Source of the DNA: Epiperipatus broadwayi
Lineage: Eukaryota; Onychophora; Udeonychophora; Euonychophora; Peripatidae
Direction: 5' to 3'
Assembly (NCBI GenBank): GCA_028023455.1
Contig: JAQFVV010012394.1
Coordinates: 31,402,885 to 31,466,884, forward strand
DNA length: 64,000 bases
Shown: positions 1-13,834 of the stretch, piece after piece
How the letters are laid out: each line of letters opens with the position of its first letter
How positions within the stretch are numbered: the stretch's first letter is position 1
Notes under the pieces: generated by a model
The model's database searches: none
The model's input: the letters and a program-made list of their open reading frames with translations, nothing else
What the model was told of the DNA's origin: nothing
Made by a program: the position numbers and the translations under genes

Positions 1-429
1 TTCGTTGAGGTCCGATTCCATAGGGATTTCTTCTTATTTGCTAACAGTTTTTATTGTTTTTTTATCTGACAGGTGTTTTTACATTTAAATGCTGAAGGCT
101 GGTTTACATTTAACTAATTAACAATCATTTCCATTTCTAATTAATTACCCTGTTTTCCAAATCAAAATATATTTAAAGACAGATTTAGAGATATAATTTT
201 ATCTCCAAATCTTTTTAAAATTTAGTTTTAAAAATACCTTTTTCTTTAATAAAAATTTTATTTTAATAATTTTTATTATCTGTGCGACTTAATATATAAG
301 AGTTTAAGACGATATTTTAATTTCAATTTTTAATTTTTAAAGAAAGTTTTTAAATGCGAACTTTTTATTTTAACTTGTTTAATAATTATATATAAAAAAA
401 CAATGTAACGAACGTCTGTGCTCGTTACA
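1..429 (-). repeat. LTR-like repeat family L1, truncated by window edge
   Basis: The first 429 bases are the reverse complement of the start of the element at 39789-41976. Both share the terminal TGTAACGAGCACAGACG block and a short subterminal inverted repeat (TGTAACGA...TCGTTACA), followed by the same AT-rich stretch. The element end (CGTTACA) is at 429; the rest lies outside the window. No coding sequence is visible. Confidence 0.75.
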
Positions 430-900
430 CTTATATTATCCTGCAAAGTCATTTTTTCACTTTCTCTTCATTTCTTTTTACCATTTCTTCTACAGTCTTT
501 ATTAAACTATTCTTCTGTACATGTCCAATCTAGTTTTATTCATATCTCTAATTTTATCAATTGGTCATTTTCCCCATGCTTTCTAAAGCTTCCTCATATG
601 TCATTTTATTTATCTAGCTAACTTTCTTCATTCTTCCCTATATCCACATTTTATAGGTCATCAATCGATTCCTATTTCTTTTACTCACTGTCTACATTAC
701 ACAAACATACAACAATACACCTCACATACAATACTTCATTGATTAATCTTTTCCTTAATTTCCTCTTCAAGGGTCCACAGAGTGTTTTTCACTGTCCAAA
801 TCTCACAACCATACAATGATATGCACCGCCCATAACATTTACTAATTAACCTGTTTCTTAATTTCCCTTTCAATGGTCCACATATAAATTTATTTATCTT
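430..900 (-). pseudogene. LINE RT C-terminal remnant
   Basis: The minus strand at about 700-830 reads a short open stretch including YGCEIWTVKN followed by TLWTLEEEIKE, which resembles the post-RT segment (YGSETWTL...) of RTE-like and related LINE polyproteins. A diverged direct duplication of the same coding segment is visible (around 741-785 and 842-885). Stops and frame changes make it non-functional. The family cannot be fixed from so short a piece. Confidence 0.4.
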
Positions 901-3480
901 AATATAATAATACATAAATTTTAAAGCATTCTAATTTAAATATGATATGAGACAGATGACAGCCTCTTTCTTTGATCAGTAAAGATGTCTTATTATTTAG
1001 TGCTTGTTTATATATATATACTTGTTTCAAATTAATTAGCTGACTTTTTATGCAAAAACACACACACATATATAGTATAAAGTATATTCAATGCATCAGC
1101 TAAATAGCTTTTAAAATATCCTTTGTTCATTTATTCCAATACTACTAATTCGTCAATTCATCCCATGTTATTATTATGCAAAAGACTATTGTTCTTTGAT
1201 TATTCACTTTCTACTATTTTTTTTTTTTAAAAACTGCCTCAATAACTTTTAGGAATTGTATTAATGTAAAATCTTAAGTGCCAAGGGCATGTAAATATAT
1301 TTACCTCAGAACAGTTTTTGCATTGAAATAACTTATTTCAAGTCTGGTGCAAATGGAAGTTCAAAATTTCTACTTTTGATATAGTACAGGCTGATTTGAA
1401 TAAAATTGAAATAGATATATAATTTTTTAAGAAAATAATATAAATATTTTTACTATAAGTGTGAAGTATCAAAAATAAAATTGGAATAAGTGCAAATAAA
1501 TTAATGCTGACTTTAATTAACTGTTTAGCAATTTGACCTTTTTTTGTTCCACCCATTGAGAGTGCTTGAAAATGTTCATTTTCACTACTATATAAAATCT
1601 TTATTTTATATTAACCTTTCCATTCATCTTCACAGGCAAGTTTTGTGTGAAATTTTTAGCAATTAAAAAGTTGGATTTTTTTTTGCTGGTGAAATTTTGT
1701 AAAACTTTTTTTTGTATGGCTTTAAAATTTTTATATATTTACATTCTAATGTTTTAGTTACAAAAATATCAAAAGATGGCAGGAAAAATTGAATAATCAC
1801 TATGTAAAAGGAACTGAACCTCTTGTCTTATGAATAGAGATTATTTCTTTGGTGATCATAAACTTTACCAAGTGTATTCCATGGAAATATTATGATCATC
1901 TAAAAACTTGATTTTTTATTAAGTTTATGATTATATTGTTATCATAATTGTGTCATAATTATTAAAAATCAAAAATAAATATTTTCATCTGAATATTATT
2001 ACTATAAAGATTGCAGTTATATTGTTATTGTTTTTATATTTAGTGATATCATAAAAATAAGGAAAAATTGTAAACATTTAAAGCATAAATTGATATATTT
2101 AGTCATTATTAAAATAAAATTGTTCAGATTTTTAAATTCAACATGAAAAAAAAAGATTTTGTTCATTTTGTAAATTGAATTGGCTCCACATGAAATTTAA
2201 TGATGTGACAGCATTTGGTTTGCATTAAAATATATTTTTTTAAATAATTCTGAAAATTAAATGTGATTTTTTAAATTTTATTTATTTTCAAACAAAAATA
2301 TCTATCAAATGAGATCAAATTTATTATATTCTGATAAATAATAATGGTTTAATATTAAAGTGAAAATTGAAAGCTTTAAGTAAATGAGAACAAAGAAATC
2401 TGTCAGAGTGCAGCAGTTATTAACACTTGATTTTTTTTAAATTTAATTTTATAAATGATTAATATTCTAAAAAATAACATTTGACATATTTAAATATTTG
2501 AAAAGTGACTTGTAAGTTAAATAATGTACCATTCATGTCATCAATCAAGTTTTTAAAAAATCAGCAAAATGTTTTTTAATTTTTTTAAGGTGAATAAAGA
2601 AGGCAGATTTCTGATAATCTATAGAGTTTTTCTTTAAAATCTTATATTTTCTTTATAATAATTACGGTACTGGGAAGGTTTTAACACCATGTTGATTCTG
2701 ACATATAGTGATGTAATAGATGCTGTCATTTTTTCATTATTAAACTTTTATTTCTAAAAATAAAAAATAAATGAACAAATTGAAAGTTTATATTTTTGTT
2801 TAAAACAATCTATTTGTGTGTAAAAATAATCAAAAAAATATTCATGTCCAGTAGCCATGTTGTTCTGTGTCAAACAATGCAATATCCCTTAGCTGACTAT
2901 TCCTTTGATGTAAGCCAACTTTCCATAATATACTGATATCTTTAGATTTTTTCCAGATAAAATGTCACTAAAAGCATTATGGAAAAAAATATATTATAAA
3001 AAGAGCAGCAAATCATTTCAAAGTTACAAAATGATGTTCTTTCGAAATAACCATAAACATTTTGTAATGCTTGGAAAATCAGATAGATTAATAATACAAA
3101 AAATAAAATATAACATAGACTCTAAAACAATCAAATATATATTAAAATGGTTGGGATGAGCAAACAACAGTAAAATCACCACTAGGGTGATTTAAACCAC
3201 CCCAACACATTCTAATGCCACACAATACTTTATTTTATTTGGCTTGGTGATCATGGAGAGGGAGAAATTCTTAGAATTCAATTGTATTTATACAATTTCT
3301 GTGGCAAACAAGACACCCAACACTATATATACACATACACACATACCTATATACATATGTGTGTGTGTGAAAATGGAAACACTTTATTAGTAATAAAATG
3401 ATAGACAAAAATTTGTTGCTGGACTTATAAGAGATAGTGGGAATTACATTAATTAGTGATTACATGTGTCAAGAATTTCA
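900..3480. other. AT-rich stretch, no gene seen
   Basis: No frame here looks like protein in composition or motif; open frames are short and made of K, N, I, F and L. The block at about 2080-2345 matches 29975-30240 in the same orientation, so at least part is an old dispersed repeat. A short TG run lies near 3358. Confidence 0.5.
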
Positions 3481-3486
3481 ATGTAT

Positions 3487-3516
3487 AACATATATATATA
3501 TATATATATATATATG
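3487..3516. repeat. (AT)n microsatellite
   Basis: Uninterrupted alternating AT of about 28 bases, followed by a short G run. Confidence 0.9.
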
Positions 3517-4428
3517 GGGGACCTCATATAATGTATCTATTTTGAAATTCCTCAAGCAGATACATGATAATAAATGATAAAGAATAAGGGTAAGTAACTA
3601 GAAAATATGGTTAAATAGATGATCATATTGCTCTCATGATCATGACCCACCAATGCTGAAATATCAGGCTTTAACTCTTTAATGAAGTTCTCTGATCTAA
3701 ACTGGTCTCAGTTTCAAGTTGCTTTAATTCAGTCATTTTTAACACTACTGTAAAGATTTTATGCTCTTCTTTAAAGGTTAAAAAAGTTCTGTATGATGCT
3801 GCCCTCTCTTGAATTATTTTACAAGTAAAAAAATCAATAATATTCAAATTTTAGGTTAACAATGGAAGAGGGCAGTCTGTTTTTGATGCTGATTGGTTGT
3901 TAACCATCACGGATAAAGAAAACCACTTGTCAATAATTTTTACCACTATGATTTCTTTTGTTTCATTTCGAAAGTGATAAACGAATGTTTTAGACCATTT
4001 TAAAAGTATTTTTTGACATATTATAAATTATTTTGATAAAATATGCTAAAAATAAAATTATTATAAAAAAATAGTTAAGATTTTAATAAAAATATTTACT
4101 TTTCTGCAATGTAAAATTGAGAAAGAAATCACTGGCATCAGCAACACTTTTTAGTTTGTTACTAACGTTCATTTTAGATTTGCCACTATCGAATATTTTT
4201 ATAATTATAAATAAAAATTTATTTTTGAAAAAACTTTCATTCACTTTCTTAACCTGACAAATTATTAATATACTTTTTACAAATGAAACTAAAGTGAATA
4301 TAATATTAAAAGATGAATATATTTTTATGGTTGAATTTGTGAATTGACCAATTAAAAGTTTAGAGTTTACCTCGTTTGGCCAATAAAATTGATTGTCACC
4401 ATAGGGGTTGATATACATAAGGAAGGAA

Positions 4429-4484
4429 GGCAGCACTGGGTTGCTACATTAATAAAGGCAGCACTGGGTTGCTACATTAATAAA
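4429..4484 (+). repeat. 28 bp perfect tandem duplication
   Basis: The unit starting GGCAGCACTGGG and ending CATTAATAAA occurs twice back to back (4429-4456 and 4457-4484) with no difference. It looks like a recent small tandem duplication. It is not part of a longer array. Confidence 0.9.
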
Positions 4485-4808
4485 CAATCCAATAACAAGG
4501 TAGACTGGAATATGCTTGCCTCCATGAGGACATGGCCAAGTCTCTATAAAATAAATGGATCATGGTAGGAAGGAATGAGCATCTTCCTCATAATCATCAA
4601 TACATATCACCAACAGGCAGGAATGATCCACTGCCCAATTAGTAATATAAAATGAAGGTCCATTGGGCCTGAATTAAGAGGAATATTCCTGCATTTACAT
4701 GGATTATATTTAAAAGGGGTCTGGAAAATTAATTTTCTCCAAAGCAGGAAAGTGCATCTGCTTGAGGAATGACATACAATAAACATGATATTAAATAACC
4801 CAATAATA

Positions 4809-4846
<38 letters not shown>

Positions 4847-4858
4847 GTATATTTAATA

Positions 4859-4887
<29 letters not shown>
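4809..4887. repeat. Two (AT)n tracts with hairpin potential
   Basis: Two AT runs (about 4812-4842 and 4863-4886) are separated by TTGGGTATATTTAATATC. The first is bracketed by complementary CCAATA and TATTGG, so it can fold into a cruciform. Confidence 0.8.
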
Positions 4888-4889
<2 letters not shown>

Positions 4890-6180
4890 ATGAGAAATTG
4901 GCCTTAAACTTAAATATACATATAAATAAATTGTGAATAGTTATGTCATAAGATTACAATATGCAAATGTCTATTACATGAGGCTAATTTAGGGCTGACA
5001 CTGTTATATTTTTAAAAAATATTTGCTGATAAAATCATTCCCTGCTTAACTGAAGATCTATCCCATAGGTCTTACATATATAAAGACATTGATATGACAG
5101 CCCAATAATTATAATATATATTAAATTGCATCACATATTTTATAGAATAAACTATTGTAATATAATTTTGTTATTTATATCATAAGTTTTATAGAATTGG
5201 AAATAGCATATCTGCAATATACATATATATTTTATTAATTGTATTGCAAGTTTTATACAATTAAACTAGTGTATCTGTTGTACACACACATATATATTTG
5301 TCCCTTTCAAAATAAAGTTTTTCACTTTTATCTTTTTAACACTTGATTTTAGTTTTAAAATTGAAAGTTGTTTATAACCATTTGTAATTGTGTTAATGGC
5401 TAAATGACATCTTTTAAATAACAAAATTTTAAATAAAGTTTAAAAATAATATATAAACAAATTAGAATCCATGAAAGGAGGGATTTAAATACTTGATTTG
5501 ACAGAATTACTGGACTATTATATTTTAGTCACTGAAATACTTTTGCTAATTTTGCCTCCATCTGATTTTTAAATAACAAGTCTAGCAGATTTAAAAAAGA
5601 TCAAATACATTTTATTAGTCTAAATCTTTCTTAATATTGAATTAATTAAGTGTGAGTCAAAATATAATATGAAAGCACAGATTAATAATACAATAAGATT
5701 TATATAATACCAAAAGAAATCTAAGAATGTTTAACAAATAATTATTTAAGCAAGGAAATAAAAAATATTAAAGGGACTTTAATTGTTTACTGGTAAATTG
5801 AAATTTATAAAGGTAAAATAAATCACTCTTTTAACAGACCTTCAAAAGATTTTGGTATTTAATAAAACACTATGCTGAATTCTTAATATAGTTTCTTGGT
5901 CCTATGGAATAATGCTCTTGGATATTGGCTAGCCGGTCACTCAGTGACATTATATACTGGGAGCTTCCTTTTGATGGTGATAGCATAATATGTCAGCACC
6001 TTGGATTCTTAATTGTAGACAGGAACTTTAGTGGCATCACATTTCATAATCCCAGGGAACTCATACTCATGCTTTTCAAAGATGGTCAGAGAAATTGAGG
6101 TACTCTACTCACTGCTTATGGTATGACATAATTTAACAGTTTAAAAAGAACTTTACAAGAACTGAAACTCTTTCTTTCCT
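4890..6180. other. No gene recognised
   Basis: AT-rich with no protein-like frame. The stretch 5880-6130 is more mixed in base composition than its surroundings and could be older unique sequence. I see no splice-bounded open frame or RNA gene in it. Confidence 0.4.
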
Positions 6181-6204
6181 GCTCCTATATATATATATAT
6201 ATAT

Positions 6205-8358
6205 ATATATATTGTAACCGGCCGACTATGTAACCGAGATTACGGGCTTCGAAATAAACATGACACAGCGTAAGGCTTTATTTATTTTCTTATATCGACA
6301 GTTATTCACTGTCCACACAAGGGGGCGCCAGATACGATTATTTAAGTGGATTTTAATTACTCGCATCACCTTACATCATGTCAAAACGATTTCGAAGTCT
6401 AATCCCACCCACTAGCTCAAAACTCCCAGCATGGACCCATAAGGTTTCTCAAGGCCGTTACATGATTGTTTCGAGGACGACTCCTCCCGGAAAAGACGCA
6501 TTGTCCGCTAATGAAAAATCAGCTTGGTTTTCTAATTAGTCGACTGCAGCATAAGATTCATTTATTGGTTGTCACTGACCAATGAGGTGGTTCGTTTACG
6601 CCCCGAACACTAGGCTTACAAGTTCATCCCCCCGATCTATCGTATATAACATAATTATTTGACGTTTACTTCGATTGATTATAGACCCACCCGCTCTTAA
6701 ATCTATCTTAACTAAGGTTAAATAAGAAACATCATGACTTACGGCACGATGTTGACATAATTAATAAAGTAAATAAATTGAAATGAAAATTAAATTTAAC
6801 TAAATATACTTCAAAGATACGTCAGTAAAGAATAAATAAACTACGGTTTTGAGTGTGTGTGAAAAGATTTGAGAAATGCTCGACTTGATTAGATATTGAC
6901 AAATTTATTAAATATGAAAAGAAAACATTATTAATTGATTTATTACACACGCGCACATACATTCACGCTCACAGAGAATCATAATTAAACATAACATAAT
7001 GTGACTATCGAGATAAAGTTCCTTTCTATTTGAGAAAAATATTTTATCTTTCCTTAGATTCACTTAAGTTCAAAGTTCATGTTTACAAAGTTCTATTACA
7101 AAGATAATTTATCATGATGAGGAAAATTTTAAGATTTGTTTGTGCAAATTTATGTTGGTTAATTATGAGATTGCCTGACGAGTTTATAAATTGAGTGAGT
7201 GAACATAATATAAAACATATTTACCTAGGATTTGATTTGGTTTTCCGCTGCTTCAAGTGTTACGAGGATTTGAACGCAGGTGATGCTTTCCATGCTGGAG
7301 TGATTTGCTGGTTTACAACGAATACAGATTGGTCTGGACGAGTTTGGGTATTTCACGGAACCTTACTATTATTAGGAGCATTAACTTCACACGACGATGT
7401 TATCGAAATTTCATAGCTTCGGAGATATTTCAGTAGCGGAGCGCCGATCAATCGCTGAAGGGTTTATTAGCCCCTCATGACAATCGACGCTCTTGGTATT
7501 AATTTCATAATGATCATTTTAAATACTGAGGAATAAATCAAGCTAATTCAGAACAACTCTATTGTTAAAAAAAAACATACGCATCGGAATAAAATGGGCA
7601 GGTGATAACTCGGAATACACAGAATCGGAAAACAAACTGAATCACCGTATCAATTGAACTGAATCGAACGAATCGAACCATTGAATAGGTTTTGACTAGT
7701 ATTTATAAAGGTTGATCCTTATCTTGGGATCCAATCTACCCCCATAGTTCCCTGTTCCTGGAGTTGTCGTTCAGGTCCGCGTTTGAGGTATCTGTGCACT
7801 CACTCTTTGTGCTAAAGGCAATATTTATTTTGAGACAATCTCATTTTGCAATCTCACTCAACCAACCTTATCCTTCACACCTCGAATGCATGCGTGTGTG
7901 CGTGTGTTTTACCAGAACAATACAAGCTATATTAAATTTAGAAGTCGAGCATTTTATCTTTTCCTCAAATCTTTTCTATAAGTTTTATTCTAGCTAAAAC
8001 TATATTTCTAAAATAAACATTTTAACTACCCCGTGGTGTCTTTGATTGACAATTATATTTTATTATTTAGGAGAGCAAATTATATTTATTATTTCTAAGA
8101 GTAAATTATATTTCCTTTATCATTTCTTCGCGAAGGCTATTTTATTAAATTTTTTTTATTACCTGAAAGCTTTAATCATTTAATTAGACGTTTACCGTCT
8201 GTATTTTATAAATGTATTTTATGAGCGGAAAAAAAACTATTACAGGTTATGAAAACAAATCACGAGTGTTTTAGGTTGCTTGCTGGGGGTGTGTGTGTGT
8301 TTATTTACATCGACTTGTCTTGTTATAATACATATACCGACTTTGTCTCGGTATAATA
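6205..8358 (-). repeat. LTR-like element L2, about 2.15 kb
   Basis: The left end reads TGTAACCGGCCGACTATG inside an AT microsatellite, and the right end (GACTTTGTCTCGGTATAA) is a decayed inverted match, so the element has short inverted ends. On the minus strand an AATAAA-rich stretch lies about 90 bases before the terminal CCGGTTACA, as expected for the R-U5 part of a long terminal repeat. Size and ends resemble family L1, but internal sequence differs. CpG dinucleotides are frequent, so the copy is young or unmethylated. No gag or pol is present; it could be a solo LTR or a non-autonomous element. Confidence 0.5.
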
Positions 8359-8359
8359 T

Positions 8360-9825
8360 ATATATATATATATATCAAAACAAAGGCATCCAGATGTTTT
8401 CCAAATTAATTAATTAATTTTAAAACTTACAAAAAATTATTTTTATAATTGAAATGAAATACTAGTTTTCTACTTCACCTTTGATTAGTAAGTAATTTAG
8501 ATTGCGCTTTACGTAAAAAAATGAAGTTTGTCTCAATCTTATTAAAATTATTTTCTTTATTATCTAATAAAAGTCTTTCTGATTGTAGTCTTGATCAAGT
8601 TTAATTTCAAAATTTTACTAATTGCATTTTTATTAATTAGATTCCAAATACCTTTGGTTTTTTTAATCTATTCTCTTATGCTAATTACATATTTCTTATC
8701 ATCTTTTACCATAATTGCAATGGTACACTAAAATATAAATTCAAAAAGTAGATTTTAATTTATACATTTTTTTGAACACCAATTCAGTTTAAGTAATTAG
8801 TTCAATTTTCTTTGCTGACTTGAACGCCCCTTTACTCCCACATAACAACATTATTTAAATTTCATAATAAAATTAATATTTTTTACATTATTTTTTTAAA
8901 TACCTTTGAATTTAACTTAATGGCAACAATATATACATGAAGCATATATATATAAATTTGACCACTTCAATATATATGTATACTATAGAATAACAGACAA
9001 ACTTACAGATTCCCTTATCTGTAGAAAAAATACAATGCCCATTTGAGATGTTATTTAAAATTGAATTATTTTACCTTCAATATATCTTATGTATATTGCA
9101 TACCAGATGTACCTGGCCTTTTGAAATGCTATCATTTTTATATGTTAATTTGAGAGCATTACTTTTTTCACATTAAATTCTTTGTAATAAAATTACATCT
9201 TATTAAATATAATATTTGTAATAATTTATTAATTGGTTATTTTAACAAAAAGTTTATGAGATTTAAAGTAAATTAAACAAAAGAGTTTAATATTATATAA
9301 ATATCTGTGAGAAATTTTACTGGCCTGTTCTATTTGGCATGTGAATTTGAAATACAAAAGTTATTCTTTATTAGTGTTGGAATTACATCCTTCAAACAAA
9401 TGTAGTATTTTTTAATTGGTTGTGAATTTGACACATGACAGTTTTACAGATAAACATCCATGGACAAACTTACATTCACATTCAGACAACAAAGAAAATA
9501 GGAATTATATAAATATAGATAATAATATCAGAACTTCCATTTATTATATATATAAATAAATATTAAATTTATGAATTATTTATCTTCAAGTGTACAACTT
9601 GTATGAATTCTGTACAAATCAATTTTTTAAAATCATTTAAATAAACTTGCTAATAGTTCTCTTTCACGTGAATGTAATTCACTATTGAAATAAAAAATGA
9701 ATCCACGTTCTTTCATTTTGCAGGTTTATTAACTATTTAGTTATGAATTTTTAAAATTTTGTTGAGAATATTATGATAAAATTTAGATTTTTGAAAAATA
9801 AAAATATTTTATAATGATTAATATA
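8360..9825. other. AT-rich, no gene seen
   Basis: No protein-like open frame and no recognised repeat apart from short AT runs near 8356 and 8947. Confidence 0.4.
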
Positions 9826-9827
9826 TA

Positions 9828-9910
9828 CACACACACCCAATGCATCCCAGTGAAAAGGGGACTGCTTACTGGTTCTCTCTCCAAGCTGCCTGAAGCGCCC
9901 TCTTTGAATT
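9828..9910 (+). repeat. Dispersed repeat family C fragment
   Basis: The segment with CAGTGAAAAGGGGACTGC and GGTTCTCTCTCCAAGC is also found, diverged, at 33750-33810, inverted at 34165-34225, and at 51145-51230. It is a short interspersed repeat of unknown class. The following 500 bases to 10480 hold nothing I recognise. Confidence 0.55.
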
Positions 9911-10479
9911 TACATATGATATAAAGGAATATAATACCACAAATTTTTAAGGTACTAATATTTCTGATTCATGAGTTGCATGCAGCATAGTGACAGTGTT
10001 TCAGACTTTAATCTTTGATGAAATAACCTGGTAACATCAAAATTTATTTAATAAGATAAAACTGCTTCTAATTATTTGAAATAATTCATTCTGTATACAG
10101 TAATGAACTCATAAGCTACTAAACAATTTTAAGTAGTTTATAAGATTTTATGATAGTAAGAAGAGCTTTGAAGATGACTGTCAAAAGTAGGACACACAGT
10201 ATCATGTCATGTCATAACTTGTTGTGGTGAGTAACTGAACTATATTGTTATACATGTAGATTCAAAAAGAAAATTGCAGAATCTTGAAAGAAAAATCGAT
10301 CACATTTTTACTGGGATATGATAAAGAAATGATGCAATTAAAGATAATATTTCTAATAGATTTGTAAATAATCTGATAATGGAAAGAAAGCTAAAGATTT
10401 ATATTAGCCATGAACCTACAGGCTGAGGAAAAAATGTGTAATAATAATAATAATGATGATGATGAAATTATAATAATAA

Positions 10480-10820
<341 letters not shown>

Positions 10821-12628
10821 CAATTCAATTCAATTCATTTATTTACAGTACAAAACTACAGCATAAAGCCAATTACAGTATTGCACCATAACAAATATAT
10901 AAATACATAAATGAGTTTAAATGACAAATTATTAATATAATTATGTGCCATATTTCAATAAAAGATAATTAACACATTTAAAAATCTAAAGTAAAATTAA
11001 ATATCAGCATATAAACAATTATTATTAAGACATTAATATTAACAAATAAATAAAAGGGATAAATATAAAGCACATAACAAAATAAATAAAACAATTTAAT
11101 ATTTTTTTTTTTAATAATTCCAACCATTAAATGTCTGTTTTTTAAATTATATAATAATAACCAAACAACAATTTAAAAAAAAATAAAAAAAAAATTAATT
11201 TTTACCAAACCACAAATATTTTCAACTCTAACACTTACAACCTTTATTAAAAAAAAAGAAAAAAAAAAAAAAAACTAATTCCCCCCCTCCCCAATTAACA
11301 AAACCTCCCATAAAAAAAAAAAGATGATTAGGAGAAAAAGAAAAAAATGCTAGAAGAAAAGATATAATTTATTTTTTTAAAATTGAGTGAAAAAATATAT
11401 TTGTTTGAATTATTAATATATATATATATATATAAACAAAATCAAGTTAAACCAATCAAATCTGACATTTAAATTTAATAGCATTACAAAATTGATTATA
11501 ATCTAAATTGAAGTAATTAGTATTGCTACAAATCTGATTATATAAAGATGGTAGCCTAAACAAAGGAGAAAATCTAAGAACATTGGAATGACAAGTTTTA
11601 ATGTAACAAACAGAAGCAGACCGAGTATTATGCACATGAGATCTAATTATAACAGTAGAAATTGTATTAGATAAAAGAACTATTTTATTAACAAGTTTAT
11701 AAAGATATTTAATATCTCTATATTGTCTTCTAGAAGAAAGATGAACAGTTTTATTTCCCAAAGAAACATATTTAGAAAACTTATTATACACTGATTGTAA
11801 TAAATTACATCCCTGTTTAGAGCTAGGATTCCAAATGACTGAACAATATTCAATGATGGGAAGAACCAATGATAAAAATAATTTAAATTTTGTATCACCA
11901 CTGAAATGATAACCAAACCTTAGAATAGTACCTATAATTTTTAAAGCCTTACCAATAATCATTTCCAAATGAGGAAGAAAGGATCCATTACTAGAAAATA
12001 TAACTCCCAAATCTTTTTGGGATTCAACAGGAATAATTTTGTGAGAATTAATAAAATAAGAAAAATGCAAAATTTCAGATTTTTTACAATATGAGACTAA
12101 GGAACATTTACTGAAATTAACAGTCATATTATTTAGATCACACCAAGCACTAAAATTGTCTATATCATTTTGAAGAAGAGTGCAATCAAACACAGATGTG
12201 ATTCTTCTAAAGATTTTACAGTCATCTGCATAGCACAAAAGATAAGAAGATTTTAAGCAATCCTTAAGGTCATTCATATAAATGTTAAAAAGCATAGGTG
12301 CTAAAATACTACCCTGAGGAACCCCCAAATTACATTTAAAATTAGATGAAATAGTATTATTAAATTTAATGTATGCAGTACGACCATGAAGAAAGGATTG
12401 AAACCAATAAACAAGCTTAGTAGAAAAACCCATTTGATATAATTTGTGAAGAAGAATACTGTGGTCTACTTTATCAAAAGCTCTTGATAAATCAAAATAA
12501 ACAACATCAAGTCTCTGCTGGTCTTCAATTGCATGAGCTATATGATCATAAATTGTTAACAAATTAGTTTCTACAGATCTATTAGGTATAAAACCATGCT
12601 GTGAAGAAATGAATTTACTAATATCTAA
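10821..12628 (-). mobile_element. 5'-truncated non-LTR retrotransposon (Jockey/CR1-like)
   Basis: The element runs on the minus strand. It starts exactly where the (TAA)n array at 12631-12790 ends, has an intact RT frame, then about 630 bases of A-rich 3' UTR (11455 down to 10821) ending in AATTGAATTG repeats that pass into the (TTA)n array. The endonuclease and ORF1 are absent, so the copy is 5'-truncated at the microsatellite. Triplet arrays on both sides suggest insertion into a pre-existing TAA repeat. Confidence 0.85.
11456..12625 (-). CDS. Reverse transcriptase of non-LTR retrotransposon, N-terminally truncated
   Basis: An uninterrupted frame of about 389 residues that encodes the RT domain of a LINE polyprotein, which copies element RNA at a nicked target. 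The visible motifs in order are QHGFIPNRSVETNLL near the start, FDLSRAFDKVDH (motif A with the first catalytic Asp), GVPQGSILAPMLFNIYMNDL (motif B), CYADD (motif C catalytic pair), FSKCSLVSY and KDLGV. A thumb-like region follows to the stop. The apurinic endonuclease that precedes RT in this family is missing. The first codons abut the (TAA)n array and the frame stays open into it, with no native ATG, so this is a fragment and not a gene start. No stops or frameshifts indicate a young insertion. Motif spacing fits Jockey/CR1-group elements, but exact clade is uncertain. Confidence 0.9.
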   Translation of the reverse strand, partial: DISKFISSQHGFIPNRSVETNLLTIYDHIAHAIEDQQRLDVVYFDLSRAFDKVDHSILLHKLYQMGFSTKLVYWFQSFLHGRTAYIKFNNTISSNFKCNLGVPQGSILAPMLFNIYMNDLKDCLKSSYLLCYADDCKIFRRITSVFDCTLLQNDIDNFSAWCDLNNMTVNFSKCSLVSYCKKSEILHFSYFINSHKIIPVESQKDLGVIFSSNGSFLPHLEMIIGKALKIIGTILRFGYHFSGDTKFKLFLSLVLPIIEYCSVIWNPSSKQGCNLLQSVYNKFSKYVSLGNKTVHLSSRRQYRDIKYLYKLVNKIVLLSNTISTVIIRSHVHNTRSASVCYIKTCHSNVLRFSPLFRLPSLYNQICSNTNYFNLDYNQFCNAIKFKCQI

Positions 12629-12792
<164 letters not shown>

Positions 12793-12837
12793 CCCCCTTA
12801 ACAATGTTTAAATATCTTTTCCCACCTAATTTAATTT

Positions 12838-12963
12838 TTTTTTGTACATCACAGATACAAACTTAAACTTGGTTTACTCACTAGCAATGTAAATATATAT
12901 ATACGAAATGTCTTATAGCAAATGTAACCCTATGATCATCAATAAAGTTCTTTTCTTTGAAAC

Positions 12964-12965
<2 letters not shown>
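12838..12965 (+). repeat. Second retroelement 3' end running into triplets
   Basis: It ends ATCATCAATAAAGTTC then CTTTGAAACATAA and (TAA)n, matching the block at 10530-10560. It has the same terminal block and the same tail type. Confidence 0.5.
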
Positions 12966-12994
<29 letters not shown>

Positions 12995-13060
12995 TGATGA
13001 TGATGATGATGAGGATGATGATGATGATGATGACAATAATAATAATAATAATAATAATAG
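12966..13060. repeat. Compound TAA/TGA triplet array
   Basis: (TAA)n, then (TGA)n with one GAG interruption, then (TAA)n. The mixed structure suggests mutation inside an ancestral TAA array. Confidence 0.9.
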
Positions 13061-13830
13061 AGGAAAATATTCATATATCTTAGTTTCTAATAGAAAGGTC
13101 TGAATAGTTAATTGTTATTTATTGCCTGTAAATAGGTTGTCCATACGACTCAGTTTCCATGGATTTGTTCTAGATTTATCTTTCTGGTCTAGGTGTCCCA
13201 ATGTATTCCATCAAGACAGTTAATTGTCCTGGTTTTCTTAACCACTCATTTTTATTCTTACTTATATTTTTTAACTTTTGATTTTAACTTTATATTTAAT
13301 TTTTATAAATTAATATTTATTCATTTAATGTTTTATAATTAATTTTTTGATTGGTTAATCAGTAATTGGTCCAAAATGAAAGCTGTTGTCCATTATTTTG
13401 GTATGTTAGTAATAAGTGATTTCAATTTGCGATTTTGTTGTGATAAATAATATATGTACACAAAAAAATTGTCATTTGCTTTTGATTATATTACAAATGA
13501 GTATATTGCTAGAAATGTAAATGTTATATGTTTTGTGATTTTTTAATTTCGTACTGAAATATACAGTAATCTTTAATGAATGTTTTTTTTTGGTTGTGTG
13601 TTTCAGTGAGGCTTTGTGGAAATATGGACATCCTATTTGTAAACAATCACAAATTATATATAAAAAATTTAATTAAATTCAAATCTAAAGCTGACATAAT
13701 TGTTAACTATTATACCTATAAATGTTTTAATAAAAAATAAACATTACAGAAATAGATCATTTTGTAGCTAACATTAAAAATGGATTCCATTCAAGAGATC
13801 CTTCTTAAAATATTTTTTCTACTAGGCATA
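13061..13830. other. No gene recognised
   Basis: AT-rich, no protein-like frame, no repeat matched inside the window. Confidence 0.4.
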
Positions 13831-13834
13831 AAGA

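Noticed and set aside
7195-7416. 73-codon frame with Cys and Trp residues
   Set aside because: It lies inside the L2 LTR-like element, has no conserved motif, and no second copy supports it as a protein.
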